The notes: generated by a model not told the origin, from the sequence alone. A DNA stretch of 6,997 nucleotides from Acidobacteriota bacterium (GCA_017860085.1 JAFNAJ010000361.1:1-6997), one strand, 5' to 3'; shown: positions 1 to 6,275, counted from the stretch's first letter. Numbers and translations are program-made.

Positions 1-284
1 ACAGCGTCGACCGCGCGGCACCAGAAGTAATGCCAGGCCACGATGCACAGGACGGCAGGGATCAGGAAGGAGGCGTAGCCCAGCAGCTGGAACGACAGCT
101 CCGAGAGGAAGGCGCCGACGCGGCCGGCGAAGTTCTCGGGCGTCGCCGCTGCCCCGGTGTTGAAGAACCACACGGGGTCCGCCGGTGAGTAGGTGGCGAG
201 GGCGATGAGCCACAGCGTCGCCACCGCGAAGAGGGCGACCCCAAGGATCTCGCTTGCGCGCCGGGAAAGAGTCGAGCCAGACAC
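1..284 (-). CDS. ftsK: DNA translocase FtsK/SpoIIIE, N-terminal part (cut by window edge)
   Basis: Only the first 94 codons lie in the window; the gene runs off the left edge. FtsK-family proteins are inner-membrane DNA pumps that clear and segregate chromosome termini at the division septum. The visible part is the membrane anchor. A first hydrophobic segment at about residues 12-31 leads into TYSPADP (31-37), the characteristic phrase after TM1 in this family. A short loop with NFAGRVGAFLSEL (51-63) follows, then a second hydrophobic segment at about 65-88. The motor and gamma domains are outside the window. The chosen start is GTG at 284-282, 3 nt after the rnj stop, with GGAG at 297-294 inside the end of rnj as ribosome binding site. 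This tight spacing implies co-transcription with rnj. Family assignment is firm; the exact start is likely. Confidence 0.9.
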   Translation of the reverse strand, partial: MSGSTLSRRASEILGVALFAVATLWLIALATYSPADPVWFFNTGAAATPENFAGRVGAFLSELSFQLLGYASFLIPAVLCIVAWHYFWCRAVDA

Positions 285-287
285 GCT

Positions 288-1970
288 TCAGATCTCCATG
301 ACGATTGGCAGTACCATCGGGCGCCGTCCCGATCGCTTCCGTATCTCGCGCTGCAGACCGACCCGCAGCCGTTCCTTGATCAACCCGAGATCGCCGCGCT
401 CCTCGAGGCCGGCCTCTTCGAAGAGCGCCGTGACGAGCCCCGAGGCGTCGCGCAGAAGAGACTCGGTGCGCTCGTCCACGACGAAGCCACGCGTCACGAT
501 GTCGGGAACGCCCTCGAGAGTGCCCGTCTGCATGTTGACCGCAACCACCGGGACGACGAGGCCGTCGGACGAGATGTGGCGCCGGTCCCGCAGCACTTCG
601 CCCCCGACCTCACCCGTGCGCGTGCCGTCGATCAGCACGCGCCCACTGGGGGCCTTTCCTGCGATCTCGGCCGAATCGGGGAAAAACCTTAGGATGTCGC
701 CGTCATCGGCCACCAAGACCTTGGTGGTGTCGCCGGTCACCTGGGCCGCCACCCTCGCGTGGCGTGCCAGCTGCCGATACTCCCCGTGAATAGGCACGAA
801 GAAGCGGGGGCGGACGAGCGAGAGCATCAGCTTGAGCTCCTCCTCGCCGCCGTGCCCGGAAACGTGGACGTGCTTGATGCCTTCGAACACCACCTCGGCG
901 CCGCGGTGGGCCACGTGGTTCATCACGCGCCCCACGGCTTTCTCATTGCCAGGGATGATGCGGGCCGAAAACACGACGGTGTCGTGCGGGTCGAGCCGGA
1001 CGTGGCGATGGTCATCGATGGCAATCCGCGACAGCGCGGCCATCGGTTCCCCCTGGGAGCCGGTCGTGATGCAGAGGACGTCCTGCGAGGGGTGGCTCTT
1101 GACGTCAGCGTCCTTGATCTGAAGGCCGTGAGGGATGCTCAGGTAGCCGAGCCGCTGCGCGATCTGCGAGTTCTCGACGACGCCTCGGCCGACGAACGCC
1201 AACTTGCGGCCGAACTGCTGCGCGAGGTCCACCAGCACCTGCATCCGGTAGATGCTCGACGAGAAGAGGGCAACGACCAGCTTGCCTGTCGAACTCGTGA
1301 AGAGTTCTTCGAACGCATCGACGACGTCGATTTCGGAGCCGGCGACCCCCCGGCGATCGATGTTCGTGCTGTCGGCAAACAGGGCCAGCACGCCGCGAGC
1401 CCCCAGCTCGGCAAACCGGTGCAGGTCGAACTTCTGACCGTCGAGGGGGGTCTGGTCGACCTTGAAATCGCCGGTGTGGACGACGGTGCCCACCGGCGTC
1501 TCGATGGCGAGGGCCACACAATCGGGCATGCTGTGCGTGACCCGCAAGAACTCCACCGTGAACGGCCCGATCGAGACGCGGTCGCGTGGCCCAACCGCCC
1601 TCAGACGGCCGTCGAAGTCGAGGCCGTGCTCTTCGAGCTTGGGTTCGACCAGGGCCAGTGTGAGCGGCGTGCCGTAGACGGGGCCGTCCACGTAGGGCAG
1701 CACGTAAGGCACGCCCCCGACGTGGTCTTCGTGCCCGTGCGTCAGGACGAGCGCCGCGACCTTGTGGCCAAGCGTCTCGAGGTACTCGAGGTTCGGGATG
1801 ATGAGGTCGACGCCCAGCAGTTCGGGCTCGGGAAACAAGACACCCGCGTCGACGATGATGGTGGTCTCACCGTACGTGAAGGCCATCATGTTCATGCCGA
1901 ACTCGCGGAGTCCGCCGAGCGGCACGACTTCGAGCGCCTGAACGGGCGATGTTGTATCAGCGGTCGACAT
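288..1970 (-). CDS. rnj: Ribonuclease J (metallo-beta-lactamase / beta-CASP RNase)
   Basis: The 560-residue product has the usual RNase J length. RNase J is a cytoplasmic zinc-dependent exo- and endoribonuclease that matures rRNA and degrades mRNA 5' to 3'. The metallo-beta-lactamase ligands are all present: HGHEDH at 78-83 (H78, H80, D82, H83), H146 in THSMPD, D168 in HTGDF, and H395 in PIHGEY. The beta-CASP part includes ADSTN (199-203), TTGSQGEP (302-309) and HVSGHG (369-374). A C-terminal RNase J domain follows from about 450. I chose ATG at 1970 because the conserved fold begins about 13 residues later. The frame stays open to 2162, but that extension is arginine-rich and unlike the family. 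The ribosome binding site is weak (GGGA just upstream). A leader of about 250 nt separates it from rsmA, and ftsK follows 3 nt downstream. Confidence 0.95.
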   Translation of the reverse strand: MSTADTTSPVQALEVVPLGGLREFGMNMMAFTYGETTIIVDAGVLFPEPELLGVDLIIPNLEYLETLGHKVAALVLTHGHEDHVGGVPYVLPYVDGPVYGTPLTLALVEPKLEEHGLDFDGRLRAVGPRDRVSIGPFTVEFLRVTHSMPDCVALAIETPVGTVVHTGDFKVDQTPLDGQKFDLHRFAELGARGVLALFADSTNIDRRGVAGSEIDVVDAFEELFTSSTGKLVVALFSSSIYRMQVLVDLAQQFGRKLAFVGRGVVENSQIAQRLGYLSIPHGLQIKDADVKSHPSQDVLCITTGSQGEPMAALSRIAIDDHRHVRLDPHDTVVFSARIIPGNEKAVGRVMNHVAHRGAEVVFEGIKHVHVSGHGGEEELKLMLSLVRPRFFVPIHGEYRQLARHARVAAQVTGDTTKVLVADDGDILRFFPDSAEIAGKAPSGRVLIDGTRTGEVGGEVLRDRRHISSDGLVVPVVAVNMQTGTLEGVPDIVTRGFVVDERTESLLRDASGLVTALFEEAGLEERGDLGLIKERLRVGLQREIRKRSGRRPMVLPIVMEI

Positions 1971-2220
1971 GAGTCCCGCCCGGGAGCGCAGCCCCTGCGT
2001 TCGCAGCCCCGGGCCTGCCGCACCCTCGTGCACGTGTCCACACGGTCCCGGACGTCGATCCGGGCGCACCTGACGCCACACACCTGCCCCGGTACAACAG
2101 AAACCGGCCGCGGCGCCTCGTGACCGCAGGCTCGAAACGCGCTGTTCTGGCCGGCGTTGCACCGGACCGTCGCGTCAGGCGGCTGGGAGCGCCTGCTCGT
2201 GGTGGGTCAAACCGGCACGA
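1971..2220. other. rsmA-rnj intergenic region / possible rnj leader
   Basis: This is the only long gap in the minus-strand gene run. I see no convincing promoter hexamers, no RNA gene and no credible small ORF. It holds a perfect 6-bp inverted repeat (CCCGGA / TCCGGG, 2047-2052 and 2059-2064) with a 6-nt loop and no T-tract, and a 9-bp direct repeat CGCAGCCCC (1987-1995 and 2002-2010). A small TCCC/GGGA inverted repeat lies just before the rnj start codon and would pair with the weak GGGA ribosome binding site. None of this is strong enough to name a regulatory element. Confidence 0.4.
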
Positions 2221-3039
2221 CTATAGCACAGCGTCCCCGTGGGCAGAGCCCAGCGCCCGGGCGATGGCGGCCAGCTCGACCAGGTCCAGGGTCTCGGGAC
2301 GACGGGACGGGTCGATCCCGGCCTCCTCGAGCACGAGTCTGGCGACCCGACCGCCGGCGTGTGCGAACGGCTCGAGCGCGTTCGCGAGCATCTTCCGCCG
2401 GCGCATGAAGATCGCCCTGACCATCCGATCGAAGGTGTCCTCATCGTCGAGCGTCACGGGAGGCTCGCGGAAACGCAGTTGCACGAGGGCCGACCTGACC
2501 CTCGGGGCGGGCCGGAAGGCACCCTGGGGCAGCACCAGAAGCCGGACGGCGTCTGCCCAGAGGCGAACCCCGACGGCGAGCGGTCCGTAGTCGCGGCCGC
2601 CCGGCACCGCGAGGATCCGATCGGCCACCTCGAGCTGCACCATGAGGGTGGCATCGGTCAGGCGACGCGTCTGTCGCCACAGGGCGATCAGCCGGAACAG
2701 GATCGGGGAAGTGATGTTGTAGGGGAGATTGCCGACCACCCGGATGGTCGGATGGGTGTCGGGTGGCGGGAGCAGCTGCGCGAGTGCCACGTCGAGCACG
2801 TCGGCCTCGATGATGTCGACGCGGCCGGACACCTGTTCCCGCAGATGCGCCACGAGGTCGCGGTCGATCTCGACGGCGACGACCCGGCCCGCCATCGCGG
2901 CAAGGGCCGCGGTGAGAGCGCCCCGACCGGGACCGATCTCCAGGAAGAACTCGTCCTCGCGTGGTGCGATCAGGTCGACGACCTTTCGCTCCCACGCCGG
3001 CTCGAGAAAGTGCTGCGCAAACCGCTTGCGCGCTCTCAT
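2221..3039 (-). CDS. rsmA: 16S rRNA (adenine1518-N6/adenine1519-N6)-dimethyltransferase
   Basis: This 272-residue protein is RsmA (KsgA). It uses S-adenosylmethionine to dimethylate two adjacent adenines in the 3'-terminal hairpin of 16S rRNA late in 30S assembly. Visible signatures are the N-terminal KRFAQHFL (5-12, the family's K-x-x-x-Q-N/H-F-L), the SAM-binding loop EIGPGRGALT (34-43), the acidic ribose-binding residue E57 in VAVEID, EADVLD (78-83), the catalytic NLPY at 104-107, and the C-terminal GAFRPAPRVRSALV (173-186). Length is normal. The ATG at 3039 overlaps the stop of the upstream metallopeptidase frame by 4 nt (ATGA), so translation is probably coupled. No strong ribosome binding site precedes it. 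The frameshift in the upstream gene may therefore affect its expression. Assignment is firm. Confidence 0.96.
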   Translation of the reverse strand: MRARKRFAQHFLEPAWERKVVDLIAPREDEFFLEIGPGRGALTAALAAMAGRVVAVEIDRDLVAHLREQVSGRVDIIEADVLDVALAQLLPPPDTHPTIRVVGNLPYNITSPILFRLIALWRQTRRLTDATLMVQLEVADRILAVPGGRDYGPLAVGVRLWADAVRLLVLPQGAFRPAPRVRSALVQLRFREPPVTLDDEDTFDRMVRAIFMRRRKMLANALEPFAHAGGRVARLVLEEAGIDPSRRPETLDLVELAAIARALGSAHGDAVL

Positions 3040-3466
3040 GGCTCGTCGCCTGCCGTCTCGGCGTCAGCCTCGCCCCGCCAGTAGCGCTCTTCGATCTCCT
3101 CGATCTCCTCCTCGCTGAGGCCGAAGTAGTGTCCGAACTCGTGGATCACGGTTTCCCCGATCGTGCCGACGATCTCGTCTTCGGTCTCACAGGCCCATTC
3201 GATCGGACGCTGGAAGATGACGATGCGGTCCGGCAGGGTCGATGACGGCGACCACGACCGCTCGGTGAGCGGCGTCCCTTGGTAGAGCCCAAACAGCGTG
3301 TCGGGGGGCTCGATGCCCATTTCCTCCAGCAGTTCGGCCGAGGGCTCGTCCTCGACGATGACGGCCACGTTGCGAATCTCGCGCCTGAAGCGACGCGGGA
3401 TGGTAAGCGACGCGGGATGGTTGTCAGGGCTTCCTCGACGAGTCGCTCGAATCGGTGTCGAGTCAT
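3036..3466 (-). pseudogene. Zincin-like metallopeptidase (Zincin_1/DUF1025 type), frameshifted by a 17-bp duplication
   Basis: The reading begins at ATG 3466-3464, overlapping the nth stop by 4 nt. It encodes MTRHRFERLVEEALTTIPRR and then leaves frame at a 17-bp tandem duplication. The other frame continues with FRREIRNVAVIVEDEP to the stop at 3036. With one repeat copy removed, the two parts join into a single 137-residue protein, a normal size for this small family. The zinc-protease motif HEFGH lies at 103-107 (H103, E104, H107) and is followed by YFGLSEEE. PLTERS (60-65) and LPDRIVIFQRP (72-82) are also typical. As written, translation from ATG 3466 ends at 3146 after 106 residues, mostly unrelated sequence, and loses the active site. 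A GTG at 3368 could start a 110-residue form that keeps HEFGH but lacks the first helix. The substrate of the family is unknown to me. Whether the lesion is biological or technical cannot be decided here. Confidence 0.85.
3388..3421. repeat. Perfect 17-bp tandem duplication inside the metallopeptidase gene
   Basis: The sequence AAGCGACGCGGGATGGT occurs twice head to tail, at 3388-3404 and 3405-3421, with no mismatch. The bases flanking the repeat differ, so the unit is exactly 17 bp. Seventeen is not a multiple of three, so the second copy shifts the frame. Each copy encodes TIPRRF-like sequence on the minus strand. Confidence 0.97.
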
Positions 3467-4173
3467 CGACGGTGCGCGGAGCGGCGGGGTCGTGAAATCG
3501 TCGTACGCGACATCGCGGTCGCGGTGGAGTAGTAGGCGCACGCGGACTGGATGGGGCACTTCGCGCAGAGAGGCTTCGGCCGGCACACGCGCCGACCGTG
3601 GAGAATGAGGCAATCGCTCGCGAGCGTCCAGAGTCGCGCGGGCAACGCGCGACACAGCTGCGCTTCAACGGCCTCAGGGGTTCGGCCTGATGCCAATCCG
3701 ATGCGGGTGGCCACTCGCAGGACGTGTCGGTCGACGGGCAGGCCGGGTACGCCGAAAGCGTGACCCAGAACGACGTTGGCGGTCTTTCGTCCGACGCCTG
3801 GCAGGGAAACCAGGGCGTCGAGCGTGCCGGGTACTTCCCCGCCGAATCGCTCGACGAGCTGGGCGGCCATGCCCTGAAGCGATCGCGACTTCGCGCGGAA
3901 GAAACCGGTAGGTCTGATCAGCGACTCCAGTTCGGCGCCGTCCGCCGAGGCAAGCGCCCCCGCATCGGGGAAGCGAGCGAACAGGGTGGGCGTGACCGAG
4001 TTGACGCGGGCGTCGGTCGACTGGGCCGACAGGATGGTGGCGACCAGCAACTCGAACGCGTTGCGGTAGTGGAGCTCGGTCGTCGCGCCCGGGAACATCT
4101 CGGCCAGGCGATTGACGACCGCGACGGCCTTGGGTCGAGAAGACGAGTGACCAGCCCTGGCCAGCCGCGCCAT
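3463..4173 (-). CDS. nth: Endonuclease III (DNA glycosylase / AP lyase)
   Basis: This 236-residue protein is endonuclease III, which removes oxidised pyrimidines and nicks abasic sites in base excision repair. It has the SAQSTD stretch (49-54), the helix-hairpin-helix LPGVGRKTA (124-132) with catalytic lysine K130, and VDRH with catalytic aspartate D148. The K-D spacing of 18 equals that of the E. coli enzyme (K120/D138). A C-terminal 4Fe-4S loop uses C197, C203, C206 and C212. The first cysteine gap is 5 residues, where the E. coli enzyme has 6. A basic tail of about 24 residues follows. The ATG at 4173 lies 24 nt after the lexA stop, without an obvious ribosome binding site, so it probably shares the lexA transcript. 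Its stop overlaps the start of the downstream metallopeptidase gene. Confidence 0.95.
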   Translation of the reverse strand: MARLARAGHSSSRPKAVAVVNRLAEMFPGATTELHYRNAFELLVATILSAQSTDARVNSVTPTLFARFPDAGALASADGAELESLIRPTGFFRAKSRSLQGMAAQLVERFGGEVPGTLDALVSLPGVGRKTANVVLGHAFGVPGLPVDRHVLRVATRIGLASGRTPEAVEAQLCRALPARLWTLASDCLILHGRRVCRPKPLCAKCPIQSACAYYSTATAMSRTTISRPRRSAHRR

Positions 4174-4197
4174 GCCGAGAGGATAGCAGGTTGGCGC

Positions 4198-4803
4198 TCA
4201 GTACTTCCGCATCACGCCTATGACGACGCCCTGCACCTGCACGTCGCCCGCAGGGACGACCAGGGCCTTCATCGAGAGGTTTGCGGGCTGGAGCCTCACG
4301 TGGCCATTCTCGCGGTAGAACTTCTTCAGTGTCACGTCGGCTCCGCGTAGCAGCGCGATGACCATCTCACCGTTCTCGGCCATCTTCCGGTCTTCGACAA
4401 TCACGTAGTCGCCGTCGCGGATCTGCTCGTCGATCATCGACTCGCCGCGCACGCGCAAGACATAGGTGTCGCGCTTGCCGGCGAAATCCTCTGGCACCGA
4501 GATCGTCTCGTTGCCAGGAATGGCCTCGATGGGCGCGCCGGCGGCGACGTAGCCAAGGAGGGGGAGGTCGATCGCGCGCCCGGTCGTTCGCGTGGGCACG
4601 ACCTCGAGCGACCGCGACCGGTTCCAGGCTCGCCGGATGAAGCCCTTCTCCTGCAGGTTGGTCAAGTGCTTGTGCACCGTGGCGAGGGACGACAACCCGA
4701 ACCGTTCGCCGATCTCCTCGAGGCTTGGCGCATAGCCGTGCTGCTGGATGAACGTCCCGAGATAGTCGAGGATTTCCCGCTGCCGCTTCGTGAGAGGTTG
4801 CAC
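4198..4803 (-). CDS. lexA: LexA repressor (SOS regulator, S24 self-cleaving protease)
   Basis: The 201-residue LexA represses DNA-damage genes and cleaves itself when RecA filaments form. The N-terminal winged-helix part opens with QPLTKRQREILDYL (2-15), and the recognition region is SSLATVHKHLTNLQEKGFIRR (38-58). The cleavage site is A88-G89 in YVAAGAPIEA. The serine-lysine dyad is S122 in RGESM and K160 in VTLKKF, 38 residues apart as in B. subtilis LexA. I chose GTG at 4803-4801 because the family N-terminus starts there and GGAGG lies at 4812-4808, 4 nt upstream. The open frame extends to an ATG at 4887, but the promoter runs through that stretch. It heads the minus-strand repair gene run with nth 24 nt downstream, and autoregulation is expected for the family. 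Confidence 0.96.
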   Translation of the reverse strand: MQPLTKRQREILDYLGTFIQQHGYAPSLEEIGERFGLSSLATVHKHLTNLQEKGFIRRAWNRSRSLEVVPTRTTGRAIDLPLLGYVAAGAPIEAIPGNETISVPEDFAGKRDTYVLRVRGESMIDEQIRDGDYVIVEDRKMAENGEMVIALLRGADVTLKKFYRENGHVRLQPANLSMKALVVPAGDVQVQGVVIGVMRKY

Positions 4804-4858
4804 AACGCCTCCGTGTTCTTCCGCGTGCCGGACGACCCGCGGGGCTGGCGACACGTGG

Positions 4859-4887
4859 ACTATATGCAAACAAAAGGCGAAAGTCAA
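4859..4887 (-). promoter_or_regulatory. Sigma-70-type promoter of lexA
   Basis: Reading the minus strand, TTGACT (4887-4882) is followed by a 17-nt spacer and TATAGT (4864-4859). Each hexamer is one base from consensus and the spacing is optimal. Transcription would start near 4852, giving a leader of about 50 nt before the GTG at 4803. This AT-rich patch stands out from the GC-rich surroundings. It probably drives lexA, nth and the genes behind them. Confidence 0.8.
4866..4881 (-). promoter_or_regulatory. Candidate LexA operator: direct repeat in the lexA promoter spacer
   Basis: Between the -35 and -10 hexamers the minus strand reads TTCGC, six bases, then TTTGC. The half-sites are 11 nt apart, one helical turn, matching the direct-repeat geometry known for alphaproteobacterial LexA boxes (GTTC-N7-GTTC). 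Neither the B. subtilis type (GAAC-N4-GTTC) nor the E. coli type (CTG-N10-CAG) occurs upstream of lexA. This is an inference from position and geometry only. Confidence 0.22.
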
Positions 4888-4901
4888 CGCGCCGATGCGC
4901 T

Positions 4902-4929
4902 AAACTCGGCGGTGCGCCCGCCGGTCTAA
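4902..4929 (+). promoter_or_regulatory. Candidate ECF-type (sigma-E-like) promoter of the sigma factor operon
   Basis: AAACTC at 4902-4907 resembles the sigma-E -35 element (GAACTT) including its AAC core. TCTAA at 4925-4929 matches a sigma-E-type -10. The spacer is 17 nt. Transcription would begin near 4936, 48 nt before the GTG at 4984. The arrangement would fit autoregulation, common for ECF operons. The evidence is motif similarity at a sensible place; short motifs like these arise by chance. Confidence 0.35.
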
Positions 4930-4935
4930 GCAAGT

Positions 4936-4972
4936 GCGGGCAGGCGCCCGGCCTTCGGCGGCTGCCTGCCGC
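4936..4972 (+). promoter_or_regulatory. GC-rich leader hairpin just upstream of the sigma factor ribosome binding site
   Basis: GCGGGCAGGC (4936-4945) can pair with GCCTGCCGC (4964-4972) with a single bulged G, giving nine base pairs. The 18-nt loop contains GCC-TTC-GGC, which can form a small inner stem. It ends directly before AGGAGG (4973-4978) and begins about where the proposed transcript starts. No T-tract follows, so it is not a typical terminator. It may influence translation or stability of the leader. Confidence 0.4.
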
Positions 4973-4983
4973 AGGAGGCGCGC

Positions 4984-5658
4984 GTGGAAGAGGCGGGCGG
5001 CCTCGCGGCGACATGGCCCGGTCTGGAACCGGCTCACGCCGCGCGACCCGAAGCGGGGAGAGGGCCGGTGCGCGATCACGAGAGCCACGACGGGGTCGAG
5101 ACCTCCCCAGGCCTCGAACACCTGGACGACGTGACACTCGTCGACGCAGTACGGTCCGGCAGGCGCGAGGCATTCGACCTGCTCGTCGTGCGCCATCGCC
5201 GGGCCGTTTACCAGGTGTGCTATCGCTTCACGGGCAACCACGAGGACGCGAGCGACCTGTCGCAAGAGGTGTTTCTTCGAGCCTATCGCGGCCTGACGTC
5301 GTTCAAGGGCTCAGCGGCGTTCGCCACCTGGCTCTACCGCATCGCCGTCAACGCGTGCCTGTCGCGGTCGGCAGGGCAGAAGCCGCAGGCGGACGTGCTC
5401 GATCCCGACCGGCACGTGGATACGGCGCACGTCGCCGCCGACGTGGCACTGGCCCGGAGCCGTATGGCCGCCCGCGTTCGGGCCGCCGTGGCTCAACTGC
5501 CACGGAAGCAACGGGCGACCGTGATCCTGCGCGTGTATCATGACCTGCCGCACGAGCAGATCGCGAAGGTCCTGGGGAGTTCAGTCGGGGCGGTCAAAGC
5601 CAACTTCTTCCACGCCGTCCGCAACCTGCGACGGTTGCTTGGCGAGGCGGAGAACTGA
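4984..5658 (+). CDS. ECF-family RNA polymerase sigma factor
   Basis: This 224-residue protein is an extracytoplasmic-function sigma factor that directs RNA polymerase to stress promoters. Region 2 lies at about 61-128, with REAFDLLVVRHRRAVYQV, then EDASDLSQEVFLRAYRGL (87-104) and FATWLYRIAVNAC (113-125). After a linker, region 4 lies at about 160-218, with LPRKQRATVILRVYHDL (172-188) and the helix-turn-helix HEQIAKVLGSSVGAVKAN (190-207). I chose GTG at 4984 because AGGAGG sits 5 nt upstream. A second in-frame GTG at 5068 would remove 28 poorly conserved residues and is a real alternative. The membrane anti-sigma gene begins one base after its stop, so the two are co-translated. The inducing signal is not readable from the sequence. 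Confidence 0.93.
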   Translation: MEEAGGLAATWPGLEPAHAARPEAGRGPVRDHESHDGVETSPGLEHLDDVTLVDAVRSGRREAFDLLVVRHRRAVYQVCYRFTGNHEDASDLSQEVFLRAYRGLTSFKGSAAFATWLYRIAVNACLSRSAGQKPQADVLDPDRHVDTAHVAADVALARSRMAARVRAAVAQLPRKQRATVILRVYHDLPHEQIAKVLGSSVGAVKANFFHAVRNLRRLLGEAEN

Positions 5659-5659
5659 C

Positions 5660-6259
5660 ATGTGGGCGAGGCATCTGTCACGAGAGGTGCTGCTGGCGGT
5701 GGTTGAAGGGGGCGGCGACGTCCCCGATCGCGAGCACGTCGAGCGGTGCGACCGTTGCCGGCGCGACGTGGACGCCCTGCGGGCAACGCTCGCGGCCGTG
5801 CGCGACGTCGAGGTCCCCGAGCCGTCGCCCCTCTTCTGGGACCACCTGTCGGCGCGCATCAGTCAGTCGATTGCCGACGAGGAAGCGCCGGCGAGTGCGG
5901 CACGGACGGTGGGAGTCCCTGCCTGGCGATCAGGCCTGTGGTTGACCGGAGTGGCCACGGCCGTTGCGCTGGCCGTGATGGTGACGTGGCAGCCGGCCGA
6001 TCGTTCCACGCTGGCGACTCTCTCGGTGCCGAACGGGGAGGCCGGCTGGGCCGCCGAGGCGACAGCCGTCGAGCAAGGCGACACCGGCTGGGAGTTCCTG
6101 GTGAACCTGGCGGTGGTGGCGGAAGAGGAGTCGTGGGGAGAACTGGTGGGCGGTGTTCAGCCAGGGATGGCGGATCGCGCGCTGCAGGCCTTGTCCGACG
6201 CGGAACGTACAGCGCTCATCGGTTTGCTCGAGATCGAGATGCGGCAGCCGAGTTCGTAA
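5660..6259 (+). CDS. Membrane anti-sigma factor with zinc-finger (HxxxCxxC) domain
   Basis: This 199-residue protein is very probably the anti-sigma factor for the preceding gene. It holds the sigma factor at the inner membrane until a signal releases it. The N-terminal cytoplasmic part carries HVERCDRC (H26, C30, C33), the zinc-associated anti-sigma signature. One transmembrane segment lies at about 91-109 (GLWLTGVATAVALAVMVTW). The periplasmic tail of about 90 residues has no domain I recognise and contains an acidic helix near 149-165 and another near 172-195. The ATG at 5660 is one base after the sigma stop, with GGAG at 5649-5652 as ribosome binding site. An open frame upstream reads through the sigma gene and is not coding. 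The release mechanism (proteolysis or conformational change) cannot be seen. Confidence 0.88.
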   Translation: MWARHLSREVLLAVVEGGGDVPDREHVERCDRCRRDVDALRATLAAVRDVEVPEPSPLFWDHLSARISQSIADEEAPASAARTVGVPAWRSGLWLTGVATAVALAVMVTWQPADRSTLATLSVPNGEAGWAAEATAVEQGDTGWEFLVNLAVVAEEESWGELVGGVQPGMADRALQALSDAERTALIGLLEIEMRQPSS

Positions 6260-6275
6260 CCTTCGGGAGTGGACA

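Noticed and set aside
2047..2064. Hairpin as an intrinsic terminator after rsmA
   Set aside because: The stem is only 6 bp, there is no T-tract on either strand, and it lies about 160 nt from the rsmA stop.
759..2123. A 454-codon open frame on the plus strand opposite rnj
   Set aside because: It is antisense to a clear RNase J gene, its composition is that of a GC-rich shadow frame, and it matches no family I know.
1971..2162. 64-codon N-terminal extension of the RNase J frame
   Set aside because: It is arginine- and glycine-rich, unlike RNase J N-termini. The family fold starts just after the ATG at 1970, which gives a normal 560-residue protein.
2239..3084. A 281-codon open frame on the plus strand opposite rsmA
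   Set aside because: It is fully antisense to a well-supported RsmA gene, shows no recognisable motif, and its length follows from high GC.
3467..3668. Long N-terminal extension of the metallopeptidase frame up to an ATG at 3668
   Set aside because: It runs inside nth and encodes low-complexity sequence. The native N-terminus is found in the other frame, before the 17-bp duplication.
4804..4887. LexA start at the ATG at 4887
   Set aside because: This stretch holds the sigma-70 promoter, and the extra 28 residues are not LexA-like. The GTG at 4803 has GGAGG and the correct family N-terminus.
4891..4900. GCGC-containing inverted repeat between lexA and the sigma gene as an operator
   Set aside because: The arms are only 4 bp of self-complementary GCGC with non-matching flanks, which is expected by chance in GC-rich DNA.
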